The notes under the pieces were generated by a model, which saw only the letters and a list, made by a program, of their open reading frames with translations, was not told the origin of the DNA and did not search any database. The translations under genes were made by a program, and so were the position numbers. DNA of 64,000 nucleotides from Collinsella sp. (GTDB lineage: Bacteria > Actinomycetota > Coriobacteriia > Coriobacteriales > Coriobacteriaceae), in contig JAHYYJ010000001.1 of the NCBI GenBank assembly GCA_019425015.1, positions 1-64,000 of the forward strand, read 5' to 3'. Every line of letters starts with the position of its first letter. Position 1 is the first letter of the stretch. Of the stretch, positions 17,106 through 24,535 are shown one piece after another.

Positions 17106-18323
17106 ATGATGACGGCGGCATCCAACAATTCAATGCAACTTAAGGGAAAAACGATCCTGCTGGGTATTACCGGCGGGATCGCCGCCTATAAGTCGTGCAA
17201 TATCGTGCGCCTGCTGCAAAAGCGTGGTGCCCGCGTCAAGGTCGTTATGAGCGAGCATGCTGCCGAGTTTGTGGGCCCGCTCACCTTCCGTGCGCTCACC
17301 AATGAGCCGGTCGCGGTTGGGCTATTCGACGACCCGTCTGACCCCATCCACCATATCTCGCTGGCGCAGGAGCCCGACTTGGTGGTCGTGGCGCCCGCGA
17401 CGGCCAATATCATCGCCAAGATGGCCAACGGCATCGCCGACGACCTCATCTCCACCACGCTGCTTGCGACGCCGCGGCCCGTCGTGATCGCGCCGGCCAT
17501 GAACAATGGCATGTGGAAGGCGCCGGCGACGCAGGCCAACATGGCCACGTTGCGCGACCGCGGCGTTCACGTGGTGGGACCCGGCAGCGGCTACCTTGCC
17601 TGCGGTGACGTGGACACGGGACGCATGAGCGAGCCCGAGGGCATCGTCGAGGCCGTCTGCGAGGTGCTCAACCCCGTCCCGCAAGACCTGGCGGGCAAGC
17701 GCGTCGTGATTACCGCCGGCCCCACGCACGAGCCGATTGACCCTGTGCGCTTCATTGGCAACCGGTCGTCGGGCAAGATGGGCATCGCCCTGGCGGGGGA
17801 GGCCGCTCGCCGCGGCGCTGCGGTCACGCTTGTGCTGGGGCCGACATCGCTCGACGTGGGCCGCGGCGTGGAGTGTGTGCGCGTGCAGACCGCAGCAGAT
17901 ATGCTGCAGGCGGCTCTGAGCGCCTTTCAGACGGCCGATGCGGCCATTTGCGCGGCCGCCGTCGCCGACTACACGCCTGCCGCCCCTGCGGACCACAAAC
18001 TCAAAAAGGCCAACGAGCGCCTGGACCACATCGAACTGGTCGAGACGATCGATATTTTGGCCGAGCTTTCACGCCAAAAGGGAGAGCGGTGCGTGATCGG
18101 CTTTGCGGCCGAGACCGATAACGTTGTCGAGTACGCGCAGCGCAAACTCGCGCGCAAGGGTTGCGATGCCATTATCGCCAACGATGTCTCGCGCGCCGAT
18201 TCGGGCTTTGGTACCGACACTAACAAGGCCTGGATTGTGAGCACAGCGGGTACGCAGGAACTTCCCGTACTAACAAAACCCCAGCTCGCAGATACAATTT
18301 TGGACTTGCTTCAAAATTTGTAA
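17106..18323 (+). CDS. coaBC: bifunctional phosphopantothenoylcysteine decarboxylase/synthetase
   Basis: Two consecutive steps of coenzyme A synthesis. 405 residues. The CoaC half (1-190) is an FMN flavodoxin-like decarboxylase with TGGIAAYKS, PAMNNGMW and the substrate-clamp cysteine in YLACGDVDTGRM. The CoaB half starts near 195 with VITAGPTHEPIDPVRFIGNRSS cut here to its key residues GPTHEPID and NRSSGKMG, and has AAVADY and KLKK. The start ATGATG directly follows the previous stop codon. It ends 80 bp before tRNA-Pro. Confidence 0.96.
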   Translation: MMTAASNNSMQLKGKTILLGITGGIAAYKSCNIVRLLQKRGARVKVVMSEHAAEFVGPLTFRALTNEPVAVGLFDDPSDPIHHISLAQEPDLVVVAPATANIIAKMANGIADDLISTTLLATPRPVVIAPAMNNGMWKAPATQANMATLRDRGVHVVGPGSGYLACGDVDTGRMSEPEGIVEAVCEVLNPVPQDLAGKRVVITAGPTHEPIDPVRFIGNRSSGKMGIALAGEAARRGAAVTLVLGPTSLDVGRGVECVRVQTAADMLQAALSAFQTADAAICAAAVADYTPAAPADHKLKKANERLDHIELVETIDILAELSRQKGERCVIGFAAETDNVVEYAQRKLARKGCDAIIANDVSRADSGFGTDTNKAWIVSTAGTQELPVLTKPQLADTILDLLQNL

Positions 18324-18331
18324 AAAAGTTC

Positions 18332-18361
18332 TTGCACAAGTCTAAAGTTTCGGGTTAATAT
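18332..18361 (+). promoter_or_regulatory. promoter of tRNA-Pro
   Basis: TTGCAC (18332-18337) and TAATAT (18356-18361) are separated by 18 bp, upstream of the tRNA gene. Confidence 0.65.
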
Positions 18362-18403
18362 ACTCCCTGTTGCGAGCGAGAGCAGAGCAACAAACAAAAG
18401 CTT

Positions 18404-18480
<77 letters not shown>

Positions 18481-18489
18481 GAAGTTTGC

Positions 18490-18519
18490 AGGTCAGGCAC
18501 CTAGTGCCTGACCTTTTTT
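18490..18519 (+). terminator. intrinsic terminator of tRNA-Pro
   Basis: A perfect 11-bp stem (18490-18500 with 18504-18514), a CTA loop and a run of T residues. Confidence 0.93.
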
Positions 18520-18940
18520 GTTTTAAGCAATTGCTTAATTTTATTTAAGAAACAGGGTGCCAAAAATCTACCTACGCGATAGTCGCCTTTTGCGGCTACT
18601 TGCGCGTTTTGCACGCGCTTGAGCCGATTTATTAGCGCGATATGATTCTACATACGCGTAGCTGGTATGCAGCCGGGTACAGGCTGTATTTATCGCGGCG
18701 ACTTACGCAGATATAGCGACTGTAACGAACAAGCGTGTCGCTGTATTTATTCCAGTAGTTCACTTGATCGGTGGACAAGTGGGCTGTTGCAACGAAACGC
18801 CAAGCGGAATGGGCTCCATACGAGGACGCCGCAGGAGTAATGGCGGGGGAGTGCGGCGAGCGCTCTGAGAGCCGCTGTGTGACCCCATGTCTCCTCAACC
18901 CGATTATTTGTGTTTCAAGCCACGAATCGGTCGAGCAATT
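18520..18940. other. region without a recognisable gene
   Basis: Lower-GC sequence than its surroundings, with the loosely repeated words CTACCTACGCG, CTACATACGCG and CTTACGCAG between 18568 and 18715. The open frames here are not convincing. It may be an extragenic repeat or degraded coding sequence. Confidence 0.4.
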
Positions 18941-18942
18941 GC

Positions 18943-18976
18943 CAAAAGAAAAGCCCTCGCAGGATTGCGAGGGCTT
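18943..18976 (-). terminator. intrinsic terminator after the DUF6273-like fragment
   Basis: An 11-bp perfect stem (18951-18961 with 18966-18976) with a 4-nt loop is followed by TTTTCTTTT on the minus strand. It sits just past the stop codon at 18991. Confidence 0.88.
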
Positions 18977-18990
18977 TGCGCTAAAAGAGA

Positions 18991-19308
18991 TCAGAAGCAG
19001 AAAGCGGGGAGAACATAAAACGAGTCCGTCGCGCTGTAGCTGTAGCAAATACCGCCGCTTTGAACATAGCGAAAGGACGTGGAGCTGCGCGGTCTCACGG
19101 AGCGAGTCCAGTGGCTATAGCCTGATGCACCGGAATAGTTCGACCCCGTCACGCCCTTGGATTTGTAGCACTCGTACTGGATGCCGTCGGATTGCATATC
19201 CCCGTATACTTCGGTTGCCGAGAGCAGAAAAACCTTGTCGGTCGTCGCCGAGGGGGCACCGCCCCAGTTACCGCCAACGTTATCGGTTGTCTTTGTGACG
19301 GGTTTCAC
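18991..19308 (-). pseudogene. C-terminal fragment of a DUF6273-type surface protein
   Basis: 105 codons are open from GTG 19308, but in-frame stop codons (TAATAA) lie a few codons upstream and no RBS is visible. DKVFLLSATEVYGD, HWTRSVRPRSSTSF and the end FYVLPAFCF match the usual closing segment of DUF6273 domains in gut bacteria (a WLRSP-like motif, then VLPAFCF). The N-terminal part of the parent protein is absent. A proper terminator follows, so the 3' end is original and the 5' end was lost. Family assignment is from memory of the motif pattern. Confidence 0.55.
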
Positions 19309-19421
19309 CTTTGACTGGAAGAACCTCTTGCCTTATTAAAGAAATACGCCAAACACAACGGATATAATGCGGAAGGAGGCGACATCGAGTAACTATCAAA
19401 GGCCAGATTAAGGAGCCAGCC

Positions 19422-19685
19422 ATGAAGAAATGCCTGCCCTCCATCGTCTCAGCAGCTCTTTGCCTCTCCCTTGTCATGACACCATTTGTGCCCGTTGCGG
19501 CAGCCCATGCCGACAAGGGATCTCCCGCCGAGAGCAGCGAGATCTACGTCGGAGACAACTACGACGAAAAGTACGATATATCCCTTTTTTTGAGCGCGGG
19601 CGCTGCACGGATTCATATTCCAAGGCGTGGTGCGATTCTCACGGATCTGCAAATAACCGCACCGTCCCTCACAAGGTCACGCTGA
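19422..19685 (+). CDS. small secreted protein, probably frameshifted
   Basis: 87 codons from ATG 19422 behind AAGGAG. Residues 1-30 are a clear Sec signal peptide (Lys-Lys, a hydrophobic core, then AAAHADKG). After residue 55 the frame looks non-natural. At the T7 run (19585-19591) one extra T would switch to a frame ending at 19718 and give a cysteine-containing tail (RCTDSYSKAWCDSHG, then TKEEACLRDL), a more protein-like end. So this is either a pseudogene, a sequencing slip or a homopolymer switch. No family is recognised. Confidence 0.5.
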   Translation: MKKCLPSIVSAALCLSLVMTPFVPVAAAHADKGSPAESSEIYVGDNYDEKYDISLFLSAGAARIHIPRRGAILTDLQITAPSLTRSR

Positions 19686-19840
19686 ACACGAAGGAGGAGG
19701 CTTGCCTGCGCGATCTCTAGCTTGCTGGCACCGCTGAAGTTATCGCCGGTCTCGTGACAACCGGTCCTAGCGGCGGCTTTTTTGCAACCGCAATGACATC
19801 GTACCGACTTTTCACTTGCATGTTCTGAAAGGAAGTTGCC

Positions 19841-20080
19841 ATGCTGTCGCAAAATCAATCGAGATACTTGAACACAATCGGCTTTGCCCTGCTTGCATTA
19901 CTCTTTGCTAGCGACCTTTTGCTGAAACCGCCCAAGGAATTCGTTTCGCTTGCCATATCCTGCATTTCCGCCCTTGACTTTACGGCAACCCTATTCGTCG
20001 GACTAAAGGAGAGGAAAAAAGGCGCAGTCGCCGCATCCGCCGTAGGCGTGATCATAGCCATTGCGTCATTCTTTATCTGA
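19841..20080 (+). CDS. small two-helix membrane protein
   Basis: 79 residues with AAGGAAG 8 bp upstream. There are two or three hydrophobic stretches (about 12-28, 36-55 and 62-79) separated by KPPKE and the basic KERKKG. It ends in IASFFI. No family is recognised. It stands alone among fragments, between the frameshifted secreted protein and a minus-strand exonuclease remnant. Confidence 0.5.
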   Translation: MLSQNQSRYLNTIGFALLALLFASDLLLKPPKEFVSLAISCISALDFTATLFVGLKERKKGAVAASAVGVIIAIASFFI

Positions 20081-20092
20081 CACATTGGTGAT

Positions 20093-20407
20093 CTAGGGGC
20101 GATATCGTAGGAATACGACCGGGAGAGCCGGGACCAGATTGCCCGGGTTGCCCGGTCGGCTCGCGCGACGGCGCGGCGGTTCCACAGAAAGCTCTCCGGA
20201 CTTCACACCGTTTCTGATCGCATTGTAGACAGCCATCTCGTCTTCGCTGTCGGCGAGCACGCGGTGTGCGTCGTCGTTTTGGATGTCCAGTAAATCTCGA
20301 AGGTCCTCCATGCACCAGCGTCCGAGATTTGGCCATGCGCGTTGCGCGAGCTGATAAGTGTCGATTGCGATGTTGTAGTTAAAGTCCAGGCCAAAGCCGT
20401 CCCAGGC
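20093..20407 (-). pseudogene. C-terminal fragment of a DnaQ-like 3'-5' exonuclease
   Basis: Reading upstream of ATG 20311 the frame stays open to about 20407 and gives FNYNIAIDTYQLAQRAWPNL, then the exonuclease III motif NDDAHRVLADSEDE. His and Asp of this motif are the last two catalytic residues of the DEDDh family. Motifs I and II are missing and a stop precedes the fragment. The tail after residue NGVKSGE is Arg/Pro-rich and looks out of frame. It is therefore a remnant, not a working exonuclease. Confidence 0.6.
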
Positions 20408-20451
20408 AGAACGGCTTTGTTTCCTTGATTATCAACTTTATCCGGACACTT

Positions 20452-20525
20452 CCCGCATTCATCCGTGCGTGTACGGATGAATGCGGGGCTCGATAGCCCG
20501 GCGGCCTGATCGGCAGGCCGCCGGG
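20452..20525. repeat. two adjacent perfect hairpins
   Basis: Hairpin 1 has a 15-bp stem (20452-20466 with 20473-20487). Hairpin 2 has a 12-bp GC-rich stem (20497-20508 with 20514-20525). They lie just past the stop of the exported protein gene at 20531. Neither is followed by a T tract on the minus strand, so they may be processing or pausing structures and not classic terminators. Confidence 0.75.
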
Positions 20526-20530
20526 AACTC

Positions 20531-20968
20531 TCACTCCTCGATAAAAGCCGGCACCCGGTTAGTCCTGCGCATCTTGAAATCGCCAGTTTCGTGGGAGACG
20601 TAGAGAATGCCGTCCATCCCGTCTCGCGATGCATATGAAAGGTGAACAGAACCGCAATCCGCTCCATCATCGTCGAGAAGATCGAACGAATTCGGATCGC
20701 TCGTTGCGGCCAAACGACCACTCAGACAAGAGCCATCGCCATTACAGATTTGCCATTCCATGTCTTCGCCTGCAAGAATCGCCATAGACGGCCTGGTCGC
20801 GCCATCGTTGACATACATCCCGTCTATGCCAAAACCGTTCTCAGCGCCATCGATAAACGATTGCTCGGACCTATACCTCGCAAATGATGCACATAGAACC
20901 ATTGCAAGACAAAGTACAGAGCCAACAATCGCTATCTTTGCATAGCTCTTGCCTATCATGTCATTCAC
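20531..20968 (-). CDS. exported or membrane-anchored protein, unknown
   Basis: 145 residues. One N-terminal hydrophobic helix (about 12-30) is followed by a polar, acidic extracellular part with four cysteines, including CNGDGSC. It could be a signal anchor; no lipobox is clear. Its start overlaps the end of the ABC protein gene by 8 bp, so the two are translationally coupled and probably work together. The product may be an accessory or immunity-type component, which is inference. Confidence 0.65.
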   Translation of the reverse strand: MNDMIGKSYAKIAIVGSVLCLAMVLCASFARYRSEQSFIDGAENGFGIDGMYVNDGATRPSMAILAGEDMEWQICNGDGSCLSGRLAATSDPNSFDLLDDDGADCGSVHLSYASRDGMDGILYVSHETGDFKMRRTNRVPAFIEE

Positions 20969-22775
20969 CTCCTTCGTATGTATCGAGGTATTCCTGCTTG
21001 AGCGTCTGCGAGGACGACTTGATCTTTTCCACGAGCGTGCCGGCTTCGATGAAGTAGAACGAGTTGGTAAGGTCTGCCAGGTCGTCGAGTAGATGGCTTG
21101 AAATGAGCACGCTGCGTCCCCGCGCCACCTCGCTGCGCATCGCGTCGCAGGAGGTTTTCCGTTTTCCCGGATCGAGGCCGTTCAGCGGTTCATCGAGGAT
21201 GAGGTACGGGCAACCGGTCGCTATCGCCATGGCAAGCTTTACCTGCTGCTTCATTCCCGTCGAGAGTTTACGGGCCGGCTTGTCGAGATATGGGGAGATT
21301 CCGAGGGAGTCGCAGAGCGAGTCGATGTCGGCGGCCGATTTCCACGCCTCCCTAACGAAAGCAAGGTGCTCGATGGCCGATAGCGTGGGATAGAGATCCG
21401 CGCTGCCCGAAGAGCTCAGGTAGACGAGTTCTGCAAATTCGGCTGATCGACGTTGGCAGATTCCATCTGCCGCCAGGCTTCCCGAGCGGATGCGGGTGGG
21501 AAATTGGCCCGACAGCGCTTCAAGAAGGGTGGTTTTCCCCGAGCCGTTGGGAGCAACGAGGCCCGCCGCCGTTCCCGGGCTCAGGAGAAGCGACCCGATT
21601 GAAAGTATCGTCGTGCTTCCGTATCCCACGCTCGCGTCCAGAAGCTCGAGCCCATGGTGCTTTTTAGCGGGTCCGGCCTGCTTGGGCGACCTTGCCGCAA
21701 CGGCGCCGACTGCAAAAAGGACCGCGACGTATGCCAGGGCCACGGCAAGCATCGATGCGCTGCCTGAACCGGAGCCGATGAATTCTGCCGGGAAGCATCC
21801 TACGTAGCCCGTGGCCTCGATAGGCGAGAACACGGCCAGCGGCAGGAGCCCGAGCACGGCATTATGCCCTAGTGCCGAATCGGACAGCAACGGGAATGCC
21901 GGGGCCGCGACAAGCAGCGCGGAGGTGAGGGGGCCCGCGAGGACGCGCCTCGTTGCGGTCGATAGGACGGCGGAGCAAACGGATATCAAGGTTCCGCCCG
22001 CAAGCAGCGCGAGAAGCAGGGTCGTGAAGACGTTTCCCGCGGTCGTGGTGGCAAGCGCGCCGTCATGGAAGAAGGCGATCGGGTACCCAATTTGCCCGAA
22101 GCCGTTTAGGGCCAAGGCGTAAATGCCCCCGGGTGCGAGGCCGGCGAGGAGCATCGCGGTCCCCGCGGCGATTATCGAAAACACGATCTGGATAAGGCGC
22201 CGGAATTTGGGTGCGGGCGCCTTTGCCGCCAGGGTACCGGGCCTTGTGGCGCCGAGCAGGAGTATCGACGAGAGAAGGAAGGGGATGAAGGGAAGGAAAG
22301 ACGGCGCCGCGGCAATGGCGTAAGGCAGGAAGGAAAGGAATGGCAGGTCGTTTGCGGAGGCCGGGATATCCGTGATGCCGGAGCTGCTCAGGGCGCGGCA
22401 ATATGCGAGCGCCGCGTCATTGGTCTCTCGGTCTCCCACGATGGACCCGGATTGGAAGCCCTCGTCCATGAGCGCGTAGTAGCTCTCGGCAGAATCGAGA
22501 AAGGCGGCGTCGGTTTGAGCGGCAAGGGCGGCGTTCGCGCATCTTGCAAGCTCCGCGTCGACTTGCTGCTCTGGAGATAGGTCTGTGCCGTTGGCCTGGG
22601 GCGCGCGCGTATTGAATGCGTCGACAAAGCTCTGCATGCCCTGTTTCATAAAGAAGGGCCCGTAGATGGGTGAATTGAACGCAATGGGGATGGAGAAGGC
22701 TGCAGCGAGAACGAGCGTAGAGATCCATACGGCCCTGTCTCTTAGGATTAGTTTGAGAAGAAGTCGACAGTACAT
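20961..22775 (-). CDS. ABC transporter, permease fused to C-terminal ATPase
   Basis: 604 residues. The first roughly 360 residues hold about six membrane helices and a large extracellular loop after helix 1 (about 35-150). This is the ABC-2/CcmB-like layout of export permeases. The last 210 residues are an ATPase with APNGSGKTTLLE, LSTGMKQQVKL and LILDEPLNGLDP. Permease-then-ATPase fusion with no partner protein is uncommon for this exporter type. The RBS is weak. Substrate is unknown; lipid or peptide export is possible. Confidence 0.8.
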   Translation of the reverse strand: MYCRLLLKLILRDRAVWISTLVLAAAFSIPIAFNSPIYGPFFMKQGMQSFVDAFNTRAPQANGTDLSPEQQVDAELARCANAALAAQTDAAFLDSAESYYALMDEGFQSGSIVGDRETNDAALAYCRALSSSGITDIPASANDLPFLSFLPYAIAAAPSFLPFIPFLLSSILLLGATRPGTLAAKAPAPKFRRLIQIVFSIIAAGTAMLLAGLAPGGIYALALNGFGQIGYPIAFFHDGALATTTAGNVFTTLLLALLAGGTLISVCSAVLSTATRRVLAGPLTSALLVAAPAFPLLSDSALGHNAVLGLLPLAVFSPIEATGYVGCFPAEFIGSGSGSASMLAVALAYVAVLFAVGAVAARSPKQAGPAKKHHGLELLDASVGYGSTTILSIGSLLLSPGTAAGLVAPNGSGKTTLLEALSGQFPTRIRSGSLAADGICQRRSAEFAELVYLSSSGSADLYPTLSAIEHLAFVREAWKSAADIDSLCDSLGISPYLDKPARKLSTGMKQQVKLAMAIATGCPYLILDEPLNGLDPGKRKTSCDAMRSEVARGRSVLISSHLLDDLADLTNSFYFIEAGTLVEKIKSSSQTLKQEYLDTYEGGE

Positions 22776-23254
22776 TTAGAAGCACCCACATTTCTCAAAG
22801 CATCGTTAGATTAATAATGACAGACCGGATGAAGATGCGTGCGACGGGGGCGAGGCGAATGGCTGAGCGGTATCGATACGCGGGTTCAACGGTATTATAT
22901 TGACCACATAGATTATTAACTTGCATTTCTAACAGTTAAGGAGACGGGTGCTTTCCAGCACACTCCTTCGATGATGCCTTCCGCTAGTTGCTATGCCGGA
23001 TTCAGCCAACAAAGAATGTGCCCGGGCGCTCAGGTTCACCGTTAGCGTTGGCAACATATGAGATGGGCCAGACCCTTGCCGCGCGCCGATTGCGCGAGAG
23101 GTGTCGGGCTCCATGTTTATTCCACCTGCTTGTTATCAACCAGCTTCGTTCAACGTCAGACATTCAAGATGTCAGACGTCGAACCTGCGCTAAAGACGCA
23201 GCTGGGGCTACTAGTTGCCTACAATCGCTCGCGAAGCTCACCTGTTCGTGCGTG

Positions 23255-23280
23255 AATGTCTGACAGCTCCGTCAGACATT
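23255..23280. repeat. inverted GTCAGACATT motif
   Basis: AATGTCTGAC (23255-23264) and GTCAGACATT (23271-23280) form a perfect 10-bp dyad with a 6-bp spacer. Related words are CGTCAGACATT near 23154, GTCAGACGTC near 23171 and GTCGGACATT near 23281. Confidence 0.7.
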
Positions 23281-23416
23281 GTCGGACATTTGATTGTTCG
23301 ACAAATGCGCACGTGGTCGCGTTCGCAAAGATAACTGAACGGTCGATGGGTGCGTTGAGACCGGAGCAAACGGCGGATGCCAGAAAAATGGCCTCACAGA
23401 ATCGCACCCATGGTTG

Positions 23417-23458
23417 ATAAAATTGACCGCCCGGGCGCAAATACCCGGGCGGTCAATT
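23417..23458 (-). terminator. strong hairpin, probable minus-strand terminator
   Basis: A perfect 15-bp stem (23421-23435 with 23444-23458) has an 8-nt loop. On the minus strand the stem ends in AATT and runs into TTATC. It lies 60 bp after the stop codon of the gene remnant at 23518. Confidence 0.7.
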
Positions 23459-23517
23459 CGTCCCCTCGTTCGCGATCCTGTTGGGTTTGGGGCTTTGACA
23501 TGTTGTTGACGGATGGA

Positions 23518-23697
23518 TCAGCCGTACAGCTTGATCTCCCGGGGTTCCATGTGGTCGTCCCCCAATAAGACGTCCCTGATGTAGCCCTGCGGCAGGAACT
23601 CGACGGGCAGCACTGGGTCGTCGACGTAGCCGGGCACTGGGAGTAGGCGTGGCCTTTGGACATAGCGTGGCCGCCTGCCGGCGGTCGGACTGCCACT
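23518..23697 (-). pseudogene. 3' remnant of an unidentified gene
   Basis: The minus frame reads, after a stop at 23698-23700, SGSPTAGRRPRYV, then RLLPVPGYVDDPVLPVEFLP and GYIRDVLLGDDHMEPREIKL, ending YG and a stop at 23518. The composition is protein-like and a terminator follows, but there is no start codon or RBS. I do not recognise the family. Confidence 0.45.
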
Positions 23698-23772
23698 TCA
23701 GCCAAAAGCTCAGGCGCGCGCATTAAAATAATGAATATATCGCTTGATGGGCTTTTGACCAAGCATGAACAT

Positions 23773-23819
23773 CGCAGGTAAATCCGTGTACCAATTTTTG
23801 GTACACGGATTTACCTGCG
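23773..23819. repeat. 21-bp perfect hairpin
   Basis: Arms 23773-23793 and 23799-23819 are exact reverse complements with an ATTTT loop. TTTATT follows on the plus strand. It may act as a bidirectional terminator, but no intact gene is next to it. Confidence 0.8.
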
Positions 23820-24328
23820 GTTTATTGAAAGCTCTGACATGCGCTGTCGACTTCATTAAAATCGATTGCCGATCAAGTCTTCCTATATATGCGAGCCCCA
23901 AGAAACTGCGCTGTGAACCTGAGTCCTCTATCGATCGGCCCGGTGCACCGGGCCGCTGTCCTCGAGCCGGCAACAGCTTGCCGGTCTCAAAACGTATGCC
24001 GTCCGGCACGACCGACAGCCGAGCCTTGTGCCCCACTCGAGCAGTGCCAGAACCCCGTGCCGGAACCCACGCAGACGATGGCAGGGGAATTCAGCCGCGG
24101 CCATCGAGGAGCCGACCTAGGGACGGCGCCCTCATTCCTCAATGGATTTCCACCGCCCCTTATAGGTCTGGATTGATTTAATGCTTGATTTAATCCGGCT
24201 GAATAAGCCGGGCATGGGCCGGTCGACAAATGAAAGGTAAAAAAGCAGATGCGGCCGTACGCCGGTGCGGGATTCGGCTGATGTGATAGAAAGAAATTCA
24301 CGTATTGCATCCAACTGGGAGGCGCATC

Positions 24329-24523
24329 ATGGCAACCGCCACCGCAGCCCTGAGAATCCCCGAGGACCTCTCGAACAGGTACGACCGCCTGGCGAAGTCG
24401 ACGGGCCGCACGAAAAACTTCTACATGACGGAGGCCATCGCCGCCGAGATAGACAGGCTCGAATACGAGTACGGCCTCATGAATTATCCGGGAAGCGTTT
24501 GGTTGCGAGGCACGCCGGTGTGA
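24329..24523 (+). CDS. RHH antitoxin, RelB-like, without a toxin
   Basis: 64 residues from ATG 24329 behind GGGAGG. ATAALRIPEDLSNRYDRLAK followed by STGRTKNFYMTEAI is the ribbon-helix-helix pattern of RelB/ParD-like antitoxins. The C-terminus (EYEYGLMNYPGS) would be the toxin-binding tail. A RelE/ParE toxin gene normally follows, but here the next feature is the opposite-strand histidine kinase end 12 bp away. It is an orphan antitoxin or the toxin gene was lost. Confidence 0.75.
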   Translation: MATATAALRIPEDLSNRYDRLAKSTGRTKNFYMTEAIAAEIDRLEYEYGLMNYPGSVWLRGTPV

Positions 24524-24535
24524 GGGCCTGATTCG

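Larger units (their letters stand above)
22776..24328. other. 1.5-kb region lacking intact genes
   Basis: No intact gene is supported. The region holds inverted GTCAGACATT motifs (23154-23290), a 15-bp hairpin (23421-23458), a gene 3' remnant (23518-23697), a 21-bp hairpin (23773-23819), a 20-bp perfect palindrome (23936-23955), and smaller hairpins at 23967-23984 and 24195-24211. It appears to be a site of repeated insertion and decay. Confidence 0.6.

Noticed and set aside
18632..19048. Minus-strand open frame of 138 codons
   Set aside because: It crosses the terminator at 18943-18976 and overlaps the better supported DUF6273-like fragment in another frame.
19280..19516. Minus-strand open frame ending in KGETRHKDNR
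   Set aside because: Antisense to the signal peptide gene at 19422 and without an RBS. The plus-strand gene has a strong RBS and signal peptide.
18520..24328. Prophage or integrative element next to tRNA-Pro
   Set aside because: No integrase, phage structural, conjugation or replication gene is seen, and no copy of the tRNA-Pro 3' end is evident at the far boundary.
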